Source of the DNA: Periconia sp. R9002
Taxonomy: Eukaryota; Ascomycota; Dothideomycetes; Pleosporales; Periconiaceae
Direction of reading: 5' to 3'
NCBI GenBank assembly: GCA_023627715.1
Contig: JAMAHW010000093.1
Coordinates: 1 to 64,000, forward strand
Length of the DNA: 64,000 nt
Of this stretch, positions 10,172-22,403 are shown piece by piece. Position numbers and translations under genes: made by a program. The notes beneath the pieces were generated by a model. That model saw nothing but the letters and a program-made list of their open reading frames with translations. It was not told the origin of the DNA and made no database searches. The first letter of the stretch is position 1, and each line of letters begins with the position of its first letter.

Positions 10172-12599
10172 TTTGATAATGATGCCGGTCGAAGAATGGG
10201 TGTGAGAAGTTGAGTCGGCGAGCGAAACTGTGTGGATGAATAAGCGGGTTTTTGCAGGCAGTAGATGTGTTTGGTAGAATTGATATGGTTGAGGGAATAC
10301 GTGAGCAGAAGAGAAAGGGAGGGGCTTGTCTTATTTATGAGTGTTAGGAGGGGAATCCAGTGAATAATGCATTTCCCAACTACGACTAGTGCAAGTGAAA
10401 TATAGCCTCACAACTTTGGTTGGAGTAATCAATCTATGACGATACCGGATTCATGACTGACTCAAGATCTTTACACCACGTCATTATATCTCACATCCAT
10501 TCGTAACTGCGTGAGATTATGATTGGCTACGCCCGAAAGCCAGGACTTAGTTAGTTCAACATGAGTCCATACACTGATCCTGAGCTCCCAGAAACTCAAT
10601 ATATATCACATTATGAATGACGAATATACATGGCCACTTAACCGTTGTGACACCGCCGTGGGCCATCCAACTAGAGTAACAAAACCATTTATTGAAATCG
10701 GCTATGCATTCAAGATGGTTCTTTCCGGTTAGCTGTCCGTACTTCAGTTATACGCAAAAACCAATTATTGTCCACGAATCAGCGTTTCGTTATATCAAAT
10801 AGGCATCGCTTCTAAGCATCACTGAGTTTGGTAGACGAGGAACGTCTACATGATTTTCTGTTCTACCAACTGTCGTTCCCATCTCCCACTTATGTCTATT
10901 TAAAGCCATCACACATCCGTCATGATATCACCAAATTCCACCCAACCCAATCAAGACTACAACCCCACGGGGTAGCGAGAGCACTACTTGCAACTCCCTA
11001 CAGTGTTTTTCAAATTTCACTTCGTCATAAACTCGCAGCCTTTACCGAGTTAGATCTCTACGTATACACTTAGGTCTCTACCTAAACAAGCTAATAAACC
11101 TCATACCATTATCTCATCCATCCGCCTGAAGCAACTACACGTCGTTGCTAGCGTCCTCCATTCATCTCATCATCATACTGAAACATGCAAGCCGTGTGAG
11201 CTGAATGACTCAAAGAACTCAATGATCGTGGCCCGGTATTGCTCCTTAGAAGTACGTCAAGACTTTGCGTAAAACCCAATATTCGTGGATACGCATGCGA
11301 ATCCGAGCGACCGAAACCATGTTCGTTATCACTATGTCTTCTTGTGACTAAATATGTATTGTTCAACGCCATCATCCCCGGAGGACGAAAAAACCATTTT
11401 TCACCACGATTCAGACGAATGAAAATGCATCACAACTGCCTCTCATATCTCCACGTAGGCTACAGTACTTACCATAGGTCTTCATGGAGAGCAAAATTCG
11501 GACGTTTAACATGCAGGGTCGAATCATGCCTTGTTGCGTTGTATTGTAGAAGGTTTGATTAGAGACGGCATATGCAGGTCCCACACTATGCACACACAAC
11601 CGCTATGGCTTAGAAAAAGGTACCTAGTCAGTAGAATCAGTTATACAGCGCTAGTCGCTCGATCTCCCTCAGGCCGACATTGAACGCTTGTAATCACACA
11701 CGCACACACACGGCATAAGCAGAAAAAACCAACAAGACACAGCGAACATGCAAGCAAGGAAGAAATATACCGACTGTATTGATTGATCCGTTTCAACTTT
11801 GTGATATCCCAAATCCGTTCCTCTTTAACAACACCCTACACAATCCATCCGTCATCGATCTTCTCATCTATTGAAACTTGTCCACCTCCCCTTTCTTCAC
11901 ACACCCTCCGTCCGCTCCACTTACTTTACCCCCTCCCATCAAACATCCACGGAACAGAAAACTCCATCAAGCCACACACGCCCCAGCGTCCCAAACAACG
12001 AGAAATCCATTAAAACCAAGAAAAAAGAAACAGCCAAGATCCAAGCCAACTACGAGCCCCAAAGAGGCGAGTCAAAGCCAGATCGATCGGTTCTTCTTTT
12101 AGTCTTAGTAAAGGGAATCAGTCAGTTGTTGGGGAGAAGGTGTGCGGCGACAGTGTTGTTTGTTTGTGTGGAGAGATGGAGGAAGGGAAAAAGGACTGTA
12201 GGTGCGGTGCAGAGGAACGAGTGTGCGCAATCGAGAGGGAGAGTGGGCAGGACAGAGAGAAGAAGAAAGATAGAAATGGAAGAAAACCGAAAAAGGGCCC
12301 AAAGGAAAAAAAAACTCCCTGATGCTCCGATGAAAAAGGGAAACAAAAAAAACTCCGTAGAAATATTATGCCCGAATGCCTAAACCCGCAATCCCAAGCT
12401 TTCCCCTAAAAAGAGAAAGGCAAAAAAAAGCCAGAAAGCTGGAAAACGCCCCTAAATCCAAAAACTTCGTTGATACGACAAAAAACGCCAAGCCATGGCT
12501 GATTGTGTAGTCCCCCAGGTCTTTTCACTTTTTTAGATCCCGGAAACAACATCTCGACACCACCTCCCTCATCGCACGTCCTGCCAACGCAGAGAGTGC
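10172..12599. other. Intergenic, 2.4 kb
   Basis: No supportable gene. The left part is the RING gene promoter. The right part (about 12000-12500) is A-rich on the plus strand and forms the 3' flank of the minus-strand spindle-pole gene. A CA run occurs near 11696-11710. A TCTATTTAAAG element near 10896 could be TATA-like but has no credible open frame after it. Confidence 0.55.
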
Positions 12600-15500
12600 C
12601 TAATAGACACGCACCCGGCCAAGATCGCCCGTGAACTCCTTATCACCTGTATCTTCGAATCCCTCCCAGGGCAACTCCTCGTCGGCACTCTCGTCGTCTT
12701 CATGAAAACTCTGAATCGTGACTTTCTTGCCCTTCTTCTTGTCCAAATCAAGCGTACGCTGCTGCTCTTCGGCATCTCTCCGCACACGCTCCGTGACGTC
12801 CTCGACAAACTGCTCAGTGATATCCTCCTCTTTCTGGCCCTCAAGCACATCGTGGAGGTTGTAGATATGGTCATCCTTGGCTTTGATCTTGATGAGTAGC
12901 TCGGCGATGGTTTGTTCTATGCTGAGGCGTTTCCTGCGACCTAGACTTGGATCGTGGGCTTCGAGCATAGCGCGCATAATGGCCAGATCGATGTGAAGAT
13001 GAGCTCGTTCGTCACAAAGCCCCTTGACAACAAGAGCCAAAGCCTCTGCTGGAGATCGAGCAGGCCGGATGGTTGCATCAACATCGTCGGACATACGAGA
13101 CGAGACTGGAGTTAACTTAGGGACACGAAGGGGTTCTGCTGAAGCGTCGGCAGCGTTCTGACGGCAAACGGTACAGTTATCGTTGTCGTGACTCTTGCTG
13201 TGAACATTCTGAGATAAGTCGGCCTTCGTGGATATCTGCTTGCGTGCATCAATCTTGAGATCTGGTACGATGAACGCGGATGTCATCTCAGTGGGAGCGC
13301 TGCGGCGGCGACGGCTTGTGTTGCTCAACATAGACGCGTCAATAACAGAGTCCTTGGTCCGCATCGCATCGACGTTCTCGGTGTCAATGTTCGACATGTT
13401 GCCTGTGTAGTCCTCCTCGAACTGAGTAGCATTAGTTTTCGTGACAGTAGCGTCTTTCATCGACGATTTGCGTGGCAAAGACTCTTGGCGGGTGCTCTTC
13501 TCGGATGCAACAGATCGCACAGTATCTTCACGTGTCTGTCGTTCAGACCGCCTCGTAGTCTCATTTTCTTGTCGCTCAGATCGAACGGTATCCTCTCGAG
13601 CTCGGTCAAGAGGAACGGACACTCCACGACCGCGGGCAGCAATGCGCTCTTCTTCTAGTTGCTTGCGAAGACGGGCGATGTCTGAACTGTCAATCCAGCT
13701 CAATTGAGTGAAATCCAGATCGGGAGGTGCCTGAACACTTGCAGCAGGTTTTCCAGATGCAGCGCCACTCATAGTGTAAGGGGAAGCTCTGCTACGCGGT
13801 GCAAGCGAGATGTCGGTTGTAGACTCCACGTCACTTTCAACCTCCACAGTCTTTTGCTGAGGCATAGGAGAAGATACGCTGCGGTACGATTTCTTTGGGC
13901 TCCTGCTAAGTCGGCCATTTCGAGAAGATGCGTTGATGGTGCTGATGCGTGACTCGTCCTGAATACGGTTTCGAGAGCAAGTATTGGTGTCCTCCCGTCG
14001 CTTCCCAGCATTCTTTTCTTTTGCTATAGCTGGGATGTGAACACTGTTCTGCTGGTTGTTCGTCTTGCGAATTGTTAGAATCTCGCGTGTCATATCAGAA
14101 ACTTCTTTAGCATTGTTCACTTGTCGATTGAGCGCCTTTTCTTTCTGCTGCCAACGCTGCTGGTCCTTTTCGTGTTGTGCAGTCAACTCTGCCAGCTCTT
14201 GTCGAAGCTGCTCATTATCGTATCGCATCGCATCGCTTGTATGCTCTAATGTCATGTCTCGGAATTGTCGAATGGTCTCATCACGCCTCTCAACTCGAGC
14301 TTTGAGCGCTGCCTCATTCTCTGACCACTGGCGAAGATCCTTTTCACGCTTTGTCTTAAGAGTTTGCAACTGCGCCTTGAGAGCATCATGGTCGGCCTTC
14401 AACTTTGCATAATCTGCTTGCTCTTGGCGGGCTCGGTGTAGTTCAATATCCTTTCTGTTAAGCTGTTGGGTTTGCTCGTCATGCTCTGCGCGGGTGCGTG
14501 CAAGCTCAGCCTGGAGATTAAGGTTTTGGCGGCGAGTGGCGTTGTCTGTTTGGTCAACTTGGCGACGAAGCTGTTCATGCTGATTCCGTACACGCGTCAA
14601 TTCGGCTTGCAAAGTCTCTTTCTGTTTTTGAGTGGCGTTTTCGGTCTGATCTGCTTGACGGCGTAGCTGGACGGTCTCTTCACGGTATTGCGCCATTTCG
14701 TCTTCCATTTGATCTTGAAGCGCTTCGAGCTCAGCTCGGAGGGAATCAACTTCCTCACGAAGTTGATCATTCTCAGAACGTAGAGCCTGCTTTTCTACTT
14801 TGAGCTCCTCGCAAGTTTGGAAAGCAACACCAAGCTGGCTTGCCATGTTGTCGCGTTCGGTACCAAGACGCTTCTTTTCGATCTCAGTGACGGCAATTTT
14901 ACGCTCAGTACGGTCGATTTTTGTACGCAGTGTTGTGATAGTAGCTTCAAGGCCTAATCATGTAAGTAAATGGTCCTGGGCAAGTGAACAATAATACTTA
15001 CGGGTCTTTTCTACTTTCCATGAGCTTCTACCAGAGCCTTCTCCGTCGGTGGAACCCAGCGCACTATCACTCCGCCTCAACGTGTCTTGTGCCTGAGTCA
15101 TCGCCCTCAGTTGGTCTATCTCATGCTCCTGCTCTTCTATCTTCAGTTCCGCCTCAGCCTTTTCGTGTTCCATCTGCGCAACCTTGTCTTGCAGCAATTG
15201 CAGCGCTGAAAATATAGCCTTTTCTTCTGAAGGGAGTTCGACACCATTAATTTTGTTAAAATTAGGTGGACGGCCAGCATCGTTGTTATTCGAGAATCGA
15301 GATCGTGCAGCTGCCTCTTTGGAAAACACGGGGGTGCCGTCGGCGAATACACCAGATACAAGCTCGGTAATGTTGGGAAGATCGGGAATCACAAAAGATT
15401 GCGAAGTCGGGTTATGAGAGGCAGTTCCAGGCCGCGCCCTAGGGGTTCGTAATACGCTGGGAGAATTCTCGACCATGCCATCCACTTGAAGAGAGCTATG

Positions 15501-16256
15501 GCGGTTGCGGGGATTGCCCCATCGCGAGCTTTTGGTATGGGAAAGGTTGGCTGTGGGACGATCTTCAAACATGGATGATTCTTCCTCCGAGACCTTGGCG
15601 TGTAGCTGAGTGAGTGAGGTGTGTCGTCGCTCTTTCCCAGACGCAGCTGGCGAATTGCGATTGCTCATGGGCCGAGGAGAAATAGTGTCGTCTTGGTTGT
15701 TTCGCGAAGCGCGTCGAATCTGCGCGTCGCGTCGTAAACTCCCCGTTTCAGGCCCCTGAGACTTGCGTGAGCGACCGTTCTGCGGTGTCACGTCGTAAAG
15801 GCTATCGAAGCCAGAATTGCCTTTCTTGGCGGGGGTGCTCCGGTTGCTGTGCTGATATCCACGTGCCACCTCTACCGAAACATCCTCATCGTCAGACAGG
15901 CTTTGGCCGTCGAAGTCGCCGAATTGTTTATTAACCATCGAGGTGTCAGGGTTGGGAGGTTCCGAGTGGACTGGTCGCCAGCTAGTGGCTTTCTTTGCTG
16001 TAGTGCGTATTTTGGGATAGATGGGAAGCTGCCCGCCTGTATTTTGGTCGTCGACGAAATTGTATTGTGTCGACATGAGCACCTCGTCGTTATTGAACAA
16101 GGAGTCATCCGAAAATCCGGAGGCTCTTGTGGGATTTGACTCGCTGCCGGCAGGAAGTACTGGTGAGATGGAACGCGCGCTGAGATTTCGGCTAGCAGAT
16201 AGCTCGCGAAGAGCTCGCGCTTTCCCGTCCATGGATTGTGGTGGTGAGGACTGCAT
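12600..16256 (-). CDS. Spindle-pole-body coiled-coil protein, PPC89/Cep57-like
   Basis: Exons 16256-15002 and 14953-12600 (48-nt intron, GTAAGT donor, TAG acceptor) encode 1202 aa. The apparent ATG at 14846 is internal: the joined reading runs smoothly through the intron as KVEKTRLEATITTLR. The N-terminal about 340 residues are disordered and Ser/Arg-rich. A coiled coil of about 345-440 resembles the PPC89 centrosome-localisation region, followed by a very long coiled coil (about 420-700). The C-terminal part from about 1050 (LSIEQTIAELLIKIKAKDD, then DHIYNLHDVLEGQ) looks like the Cep57 microtubule-binding domain, preceded by a conserved-looking NCTVCRQ motif. In fission yeast Ppc89 anchors spindle-pole and septation proteins. 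A structural role at the microtubule-organising centre is inferred from this. Confidence 0.85.
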
Positions 16257-16892
16257 TGCACCAAAATGAGGCTGTTAGCAGCCGGACGGACTGAGTGCGC
16301 GTCGCGTCGGCAGTATAGGTAATGAGGATAAGTAAGAGATGTTTTGCGTAAGTATGAAGAACGCAAAGTGTATAGTTCAAAATGTATCCAAGCCAGCGGC
16401 AATTAGACAACTAGGTAGGCTTGGTAGTGGAAGGTGCAATGTGGGATGAATTGAAGATGGGACGTGATGTGGAAACAATAACATCGGAAGTAAACACTAC
16501 GTCTGCCGACGCTAGTCCCTATGCATAATTAGCGGGAGGGGGCATCCTCGACCAATCACCACCCACGTTTCACACTTTGTAGAACCTTGGCGACATGTGA
16601 CCAGTCATATGTAATTGATGTTCACTGGGGATTAATCCTAAAGATCAACGGTTATAAAGATTTTCCGTTCACAATGACCAGCCTCTGGCTTCATCTCACG
16701 TCTTATAGAACTCGAGTAGTGATAGGAAGAAAAATAGGATTGGCAGACATCATCCAGCACCGCTGCTTGTAATGCGAACGTCGAGTCCACGAACGGTAGT
16801 AATAACATTTCGATTGATAGAAGTATAAATTTGGATAGTCTATCTCATTAGGGCTATGAAATACATGTACTTTTAGGCTGATATACAATGAA
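16257..16892. other. Intergenic between two minus-strand genes
   Basis: This 636 bp holds the promoter of the spindle-pole gene and the 3' flank of the kinase gene. I see no further gene or RNA. Confidence 0.6.
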
Positions 16893-19123
16893 TCAAGTCT
16901 CCTCCCAGTTCACTCCCGTCAGACACAACCTCTCTCTTCCGACCAATAATCCTACAATTGCCACATGACAGGCCAACAAGATGAAGGTGCCTCCGAACCC
17001 TTCCACATATCTTGATCTCGCCCCTCCCGTTACAAAACCCAAACTGTGCAAACCTAAGAAGTCTAGAGAAGCAAAACAGAGCAGAGGATACATGACCCAA
17101 GGATCGGCTGCATAAGGCTGGCATGGAGCTAGCAGCGAGAAGACTTTGGCAACAAAGATAGATATCTTCAATGCCGCAGTAGTCGAAGGATTTTGTAAAT
17201 TGTTCCAAATCCACGTATTCCGTGCGGACGGTGGAGGCGGAGGTAGCATCAAACGAGGTGAGCGTTGGGGTGATGGTTGCCGGTGTGCTGATTCTTGAGG
17301 TAGTGACAGGTCTACATTATCCAGTTTACGAGGATGTAGAATGACAGAGCCTTCAGGCGACAGGCCCCTCTCTGTAGGCACTGACGAGGATGGACTAGGT
17401 GAATTGAGATCACTTGCCGAAGCGTTGTCGCTAAGTTTGGAGCGACCTGAACGAGCGTATTGACCTCCTCTATGTCGATGTTTCAGTGCTGTTGGCGCTG
17501 GGGACGGGGTTTCCACTCTTGATATCCGAGGCTCCATATCATCTAAACTGGAAGGTCCCTTGAAACCACTGAACTCGTCGAGCACGGAGGTCGATTTCAA
17601 AGCTGTCATGATTTCCTCGGTGGTTGGCCGGTCTGCAGGGTTCAAAGCTAACAGATGTTTGAGAGATCCATACAACTTCTCGGGAAGGTCCGATCGTACG
17701 CGACGTTCGTAGTCGAAGCCTGCCCAGGCAGCAATTTCAGCTCGGAGCTTATCCAAATCTTCGTTGTCCTCATCAATCCCGTCTGCCTCTCGATAGGGTA
17801 GTCTACCGAAGCACATGAAATACACAATCATGCCTAGCGAGAAAATATCAGATTTGGTCGTGAAATTCCCCAACGGTCCGCCAGGAGTGACATGATGCAG
17901 CACTTCAGGCGCGCAATATGATATAGTGCCAGTAGCTCCCGTGCTCTTCCTCGTCACGTCTGCAGCCTGAACTTCGCCAAAATCGCTTACCAAAACTCTG
18001 ACCTTGCGACCAGTGTTGTGTAGCAAGCAGTTGCTTGGCTTGAGGTCACGATGTATGTATCCATTGGCATGTAAGTGATTCAGCCCGGATGTGATGTCTT
18101 TGAAGAAGGATATGATTTCCTCAAAGTGCATCCTGCGTGGTCCATGTAAATCCTGTGGGTCTTCCATTTGGCCTTTTGATCGTCTCCTCAACCGTTCTTT
18201 CAACTGCTCTGTGGTCATGCTTCGCTTCAAGTTTCCCAGAACATAGCTGTGCAGGTCGCCTCCATTGCAGTACTGTTGCATGATAAAGGCACAAGGAACA
18301 CTCGGTCCGAAAGTCGATATCCGGTAGTCTTCAAGCCAAACATGTCGATAAGACACTAGGTTTTGATGGGAAAGATTCTGCAACAATTGCACCTCCACCA
18401 ACACCTTCTCCAACCATTCGTGATCATCGCCAACTGGGACTCGTTTACATGCGAACAAGCCCAGGTTGACTCCATCCAGTACGTGTCGGACGAGCAGCAC
18501 CACACCTTTTCCACCTCTTCCTAGCTCTCGTTCCTCGACAAAAAAGGTTTTGAAATAGTCTGGACTAAATGCTCTCGCTGAGATACCGTGAGGTTTTCTC
18601 GTGCTCGGCTCACTGCTGACAAATTCAGCATCATTGTGCGCACGCAATTCTTCCTCTTCAGTCACATCCCTTTCTCTTCCACTAGAACCACCAATAGAGC
18701 GAGGCGCGGCCAGTTGTTTATGTGGAGAGCTTGGTCGCGAGACTTCGGCAGAGCCTGGTCGACTCCTCTGTAGCATTTGAAAGTAGGCGGGATTGACGAA
18801 ACCAGGATCTCCATCTTGGAAGTTGTTGTGCTCATGTTCATCGGAGTCGGAAGCGTCGTGTGGGGATGGCTCGCGATAGGGGCGGTTGCAGTAGGGGCAG
18901 GACGATTGCTCGACGGCGGCGTGCGATGCAGCGCGGAGAGAGAGTTGCCTGGACTGCTGGTCGTATACCACGACTGCAGAACCATGACGCCTGCGCTCAG
19001 TCAGTTATCGCTGTATCTGGATATGGCTGGGGGAGGATAAGATACTCACAGGACAATCTCTCGCGACTCGGCAGGCACATAAGGTACCAGTGATAGCTGG
19101 TGGTGCTGCTCGCGGTCGTCCAT
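16893..19123 (-). CDS. IKS1: Serine/threonine protein kinase, Iks1-like, with C-terminal membrane segments
   Basis: Exon 1 is 19123-19050 and exon 2 is 18990-16893 (59-nt intron, GTGAGT donor, GCAG acceptor), giving 723 aa. The short first exon supplies the family-typical start SLVPYVPAESREIVLRHG. A CPYC pair (57-60) suggests a small zinc-binding knuckle. The kinase domain spans about 175-500, with the glycine loop ELGRGGKG (about 181), the ATP-site lysine in FACKRV (K208), catalytic HRDLKPSN (D341) and DFG at 362-364. After a disordered Ser/Pro region, two hydrophobic segments near the C-terminus (around LLCFASLDFLGLHSLGF and FILLACHVAIVGLLVG) look like membrane anchors. Yeast Iks1 is a poorly understood kinase, so the substrates are unknown. 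Confidence 0.88.
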
Positions 19124-19777
19124 GGTTGACAGCGATTCAGGAGCCGGGATGAGAGATGCGGTCGTCCGCGTGCAACTGTGGGGGGGTTGATGCGGGGTGC
19201 CGCAATAACCTCTTTGTGCAAAGTGTAGTGTTTACGTTCTCAGGTTCTGCGCTGCGCCAGCGACAAGAGTCATGCGTGTATGCTAGTCGCATGGTTTCGC
19301 TGGGGTCGCGGCGCATGCCCTGGTTTGTTTATTTGTTGTGGTCGTCATCCGTAGTGGAAGGTTGAAGAAGGAGCAGGGAAGTGCTTTCCCGGAGTACGAG
19401 TCCTTGCTTCCCTGATTAGGTGATCGACATACCAGTCAGCCCACAGCCATCATCCACAGTACGAACGCACCCATTTGCACAATTCAGCTTTCATATGCCT
19501 GAAAAAATAGCTTCACATTTTGAGGATTGATATTTAAGCTACATTGCAAGAGTAATGCTGTGCTGTTAAAGTTTCCCTCCAAGAGGATCCCACTCGGGCT
19601 CAATAGCGCAATGCAACGTCGAGACCATAGAATCATCGAGAATTTCATCCTGCTCCTCACCTCCCCTCACCATGCTCATCTTCGCTTTACTCTCGCGGAT
19701 GGTATCATTCATGAAATATCAAATATAGTGAGCGGCAATTCCTATTCACATCAACACAATTCATGCTGGATAATAAC
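19124..19777. other. Intergenic
   Basis: Promoter of the Iks1-like gene and 3' flank of the Zn2Cys6 gene; no other gene is seen. If the optional 3' intron of the regulator is spliced, its coding end would fall at 19709 inside this interval. Confidence 0.6.
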
Positions 19778-21310
19778 TCACCGCGGCGCAACAGGAATTC
19801 TTGTTCCTTCTGGTAGCATCACGGACGGTATTGAACCATCTTGCTGCACCTGATTCGCATATTCCTCGAGGCTCGCAGTTCTTTCGCACATATCCAGCGT
19901 TGGGTAGCTAACGGCTTTACTCCCGCCATTCAGAGCCAACCTTCGCCTTCGGTATTCAGGACTTCTGGCCGCTATACTGTCTAGAGCCAACGCGCTGATT
20001 CCTCCCATGCCAATCTTTCTCCACTCTTCGAAGTAAAGTAATGCCATTTCCTTCTGATATTTTTGCGGGGCGTGTAATGCTACGAGATAAAGGGGTGCTG
20101 CTATACGCATATATGCGCAGCCGATTCTGAAGGCTCGAAGGAACGCCGCTGCATCTAGAACTCTCTGGTAGTGGTCGGTAAAATCGAGATAAGTGGCTGC
20201 GAAATGTGGACCGAGTATGTCGAAAAGGTTGTAGGCGGTTGCAAAAAATGCAACGCTGAGTGCCGTGAAAGGGCTGTAGTACATGGTCGCACCCTGTTCA
20301 TTCTTCCATTGAATTTTCCGTCCTTTTGCCTCGTAGGTCTCGGTGAATTCTTGCCACAACTCTTCGACGCCAGTTTTGACCTTCATGTATACCTCTAGGT
20401 CAAGTGCGTGACCCGTTTCATCTGTTGTCCCCTCATCGATGCCGACGTAGATTTCAGACAATTCAGTGATAAACGTGACCAGTCTCTGGAAGATGGGTAA
20501 CTTCTCGTAAAAGAGATTTTCTCGAAGCACCGACTCCACTGGGACCAGCTCGTCTTCTTTCTTGTGTGTGGTAAGGTAGACAAATGCCATCTGCGTCCGG
20601 ATGTGAAAATAAAGCTGGCACATGACGCCGTGCTGGCAATGCTCTGCGCCTGCCAGCTGAATCATTCTTGCAGCACCACTGACATGTTCCCGGTACGCTG
20701 TTGCAGACGTAGCATTCATGGCCTCGAATATACTTAGAAGCACCGATGTGGAGATCGTGTGTAGTGTGACGGGCTTTTTCGATCGAATTATTCGACCATG
20801 TGTTTGCAATGCTTTCCCATATATGTTGCAGGCATCATGGATCTGCGATATATTCCGAGTCTTTACGCCGCTAAACGCAGATGCTGTGGCGTACAATGCG
20901 AGTGCGAGAGCATCATTACTTCCGTCTGTCGCCATGGTTGGAAGTCGATGTAGCCAGGTGAACCGATTGAGGATATCTTCGCTTTCACCGCTAGAAGTAA
21001 AGTAAATGAGAAATCTGTCGTAAAACAACTGGCTTAGTGCATTCCTGTGTGAAACAGGCATTGGAAACCTCCACATAAGCTCAGGAAGATAGTGCAATGC
21101 TAAAGCCTCAGACCCTGTTTCTTTTGGTTTGGCGACTGATTTTGCTTTCTTCGGTGCTGTTTTCGTGGTCATGTCGATGATTATGGGCCCATTTCCAGGA
21201 CCAGGACATTTCCGTCCATACTTGATACACATAAGGCATTCGGGTAAGGTAGCATCGCATTTAATGCGCTTCTTACGACAAATTTCACAAGCATTCGTTC
21301 GCGGAGGCAT
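19778..21310 (-). CDS. Zn(II)2Cys6 fungal transcription factor
   Basis: A single frame of 510 aa starts at ATG 21310. Residues of about 8-36 form the binuclear zinc cluster CX2CX6CX6CX2CX6C with the basic stretch RKKRIK, which binds DNA at CGG half-sites in this family. The rest resembles the helical fungal regulatory region common in such proteins (Leu-rich segments, AYREHVSGAARMIQLAG). Its targets cannot be read from the sequence; the divergent methyltransferase 1.1 kb away is a candidate by position only. The stop TGA lies within a GTGAGT that could be a splice donor. Splicing to a TAG acceptor near 19737 would replace the stop by a tail of about 12 residues. Confidence 0.88.
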   Translation of the reverse strand: MPPRTNACEICRKKRIKCDATLPECLMCIKYGRKCPGPGNGPIIIDMTTKTAPKKAKSVAKPKETGSEALALHYLPELMWRFPMPVSHRNALSQLFYDRFLIYFTSSGESEDILNRFTWLHRLPTMATDGSNDALALALYATASAFSGVKTRNISQIHDACNIYGKALQTHGRIIRSKKPVTLHTISTSVLLSIFEAMNATSATAYREHVSGAARMIQLAGAEHCQHGVMCQLYFHIRTQMAFVYLTTHKKEDELVPVESVLRENLFYEKLPIFQRLVTFITELSEIYVGIDEGTTDETGHALDLEVYMKVKTGVEELWQEFTETYEAKGRKIQWKNEQGATMYYSPFTALSVAFFATAYNLFDILGPHFAATYLDFTDHYQRVLDAAAFLRAFRIGCAYMRIAAPLYLVALHAPQKYQKEMALLYFEEWRKIGMGGISALALDSIAARSPEYRRRRLALNGGSKAVSYPTLDMCERTASLEEYANQVQQDGSIPSVMLPEGTRIPVAPR

Positions 21311-21812
21311 CTTTATTAGCGCGAGGAGTGATCAAAGGAGGAAGAAAGATCAGCAGCATGCATGGAGGTTTCCTTAAGGGGCTGATCTGGGGGGGATGAC
21401 GATTTAGTCAGCAGGGACCTCGGGAACATTCCAAGGTTCCAAGGTTTCAACATCGAATGTTGTGAAACATGGCACTGAACATTGAATGTTTGTTCTGTGT
21501 TTGCTGGTTACATATGTATTTAGTCACTTATTTTGAAAAATAATTTGACATAATTCATTTCGAAATCAACTTACTTACGAAACTAAGGCCAGAAGGTCTA
21601 CGGGCTACCTACCTAAGCATGGAATTGTGCGCTGGTACATCACGTGATCATACGCTTTTAATGTTCCAAATGTGTCCACCAGGCATCAAATTGATCTGTA
21701 GGCATATGTAACATAGGTATGTGTCTGGTATCAATACATCAATTAATGCTGCTTCTCAAGACCCTAAACCGGATTGAAGGTCCCTATAAAAAATGCCTCC
21801 ATTTTTAACTGG

Positions 21813-21844
21813 TAGGTACATATGTTATGTACCTAGGTACCTAG
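21813..21844. repeat. Overlapping inverted repeats (TAGGTACATA / CTAGGTACCTAG)
   Basis: Arms TAGGTACATA (21813-21822) and TATGTACCTA (21826-21835) are exact reverse complements with a 3-nt spacer. The perfect 12-bp palindrome CTAGGTACCTAG follows at 21833-21844. The position between a regulator and a divergent gene makes a dimeric binding site possible, but similar ACCTAGGT-type motifs recur in other intergenic regions of this window. Confidence 0.7.
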
Positions 21845-22277
21845 TAGATACTACATACATGTATACATTTATCACGAATTGCAACGCACACACACATGTA
21901 TTGAACAACTGAATGTACATGTATACATACTATCCACATACGCACCGCTAGCTCTGGCGATAGCAAAAAACAACCATTACTATACCGTCAAACTCTGAAT
22001 CATAAATGCAATCACGACATATTCAAAACTTCGCTTGAAAACGAGCAAGTTCGTACCAAACTACGGAAGACCTTGTAGACTAGTTGACCGAAAAAGGCAC
22101 GAAGGGCGGAGGGTATTCCACGCTAGCCCTTTTCAGCCCACCACACTACACACAATCGCATCCGTTCCATGTCTGGACCATTCACATCGATTTCTACCTC
22201 CCGTGAGTCACGAATGAGAAGGCCAATGATGTTCGACTCGTGTTGCTGTAGTAGAATTATATACGGCTCAGAAATAA

Positions 22278-22283
22278 TATAAA
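22278..22283 (+). promoter_or_regulatory. TATA box of the methyltransferase gene
   Basis: TATAAA stands 126 bp upstream of the chosen ATG at 22404 and only 39 bp upstream of an earlier in-frame ATG at 22317. Transcription would normally start about 30 or more bases downstream, which places 22317 at or near the transcript end and favours 22404 as the translation start. Confidence 0.5.
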
Positions 22284-22403
22284 TACTCCAGTCGGAAACG
22301 GCTTTCTCGTTCTTGAATGAGCATCAATCACTCACGAGAATCAAAGGTCCTCCAGTCTCAGTACTACTACATACATATACTACAAGCCCATATTCTTCAC
22401 AAA

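Larger units (their letters stand above)
21311..22403. other. Divergent intergenic region, AT-rich with palindromes
   Basis: About 1.1 kb separates the starts of the Zn2Cys6 gene and the methyltransferase. It is AT-rich and carries TACCTAGGTA-type motifs, including a perfect inverted repeat at 21813-21835 and a palindrome at 21833-21844. A TATAAA box at 22278-22283 serves the methyltransferase. Confidence 0.6.

Noticed and set aside
12600..14846. Separate gene starting at the ATG at 14846
   Set aside because: Splicing 14954-15001 joins this frame to the upstream exon, giving one 1202-residue coiled-coil protein.
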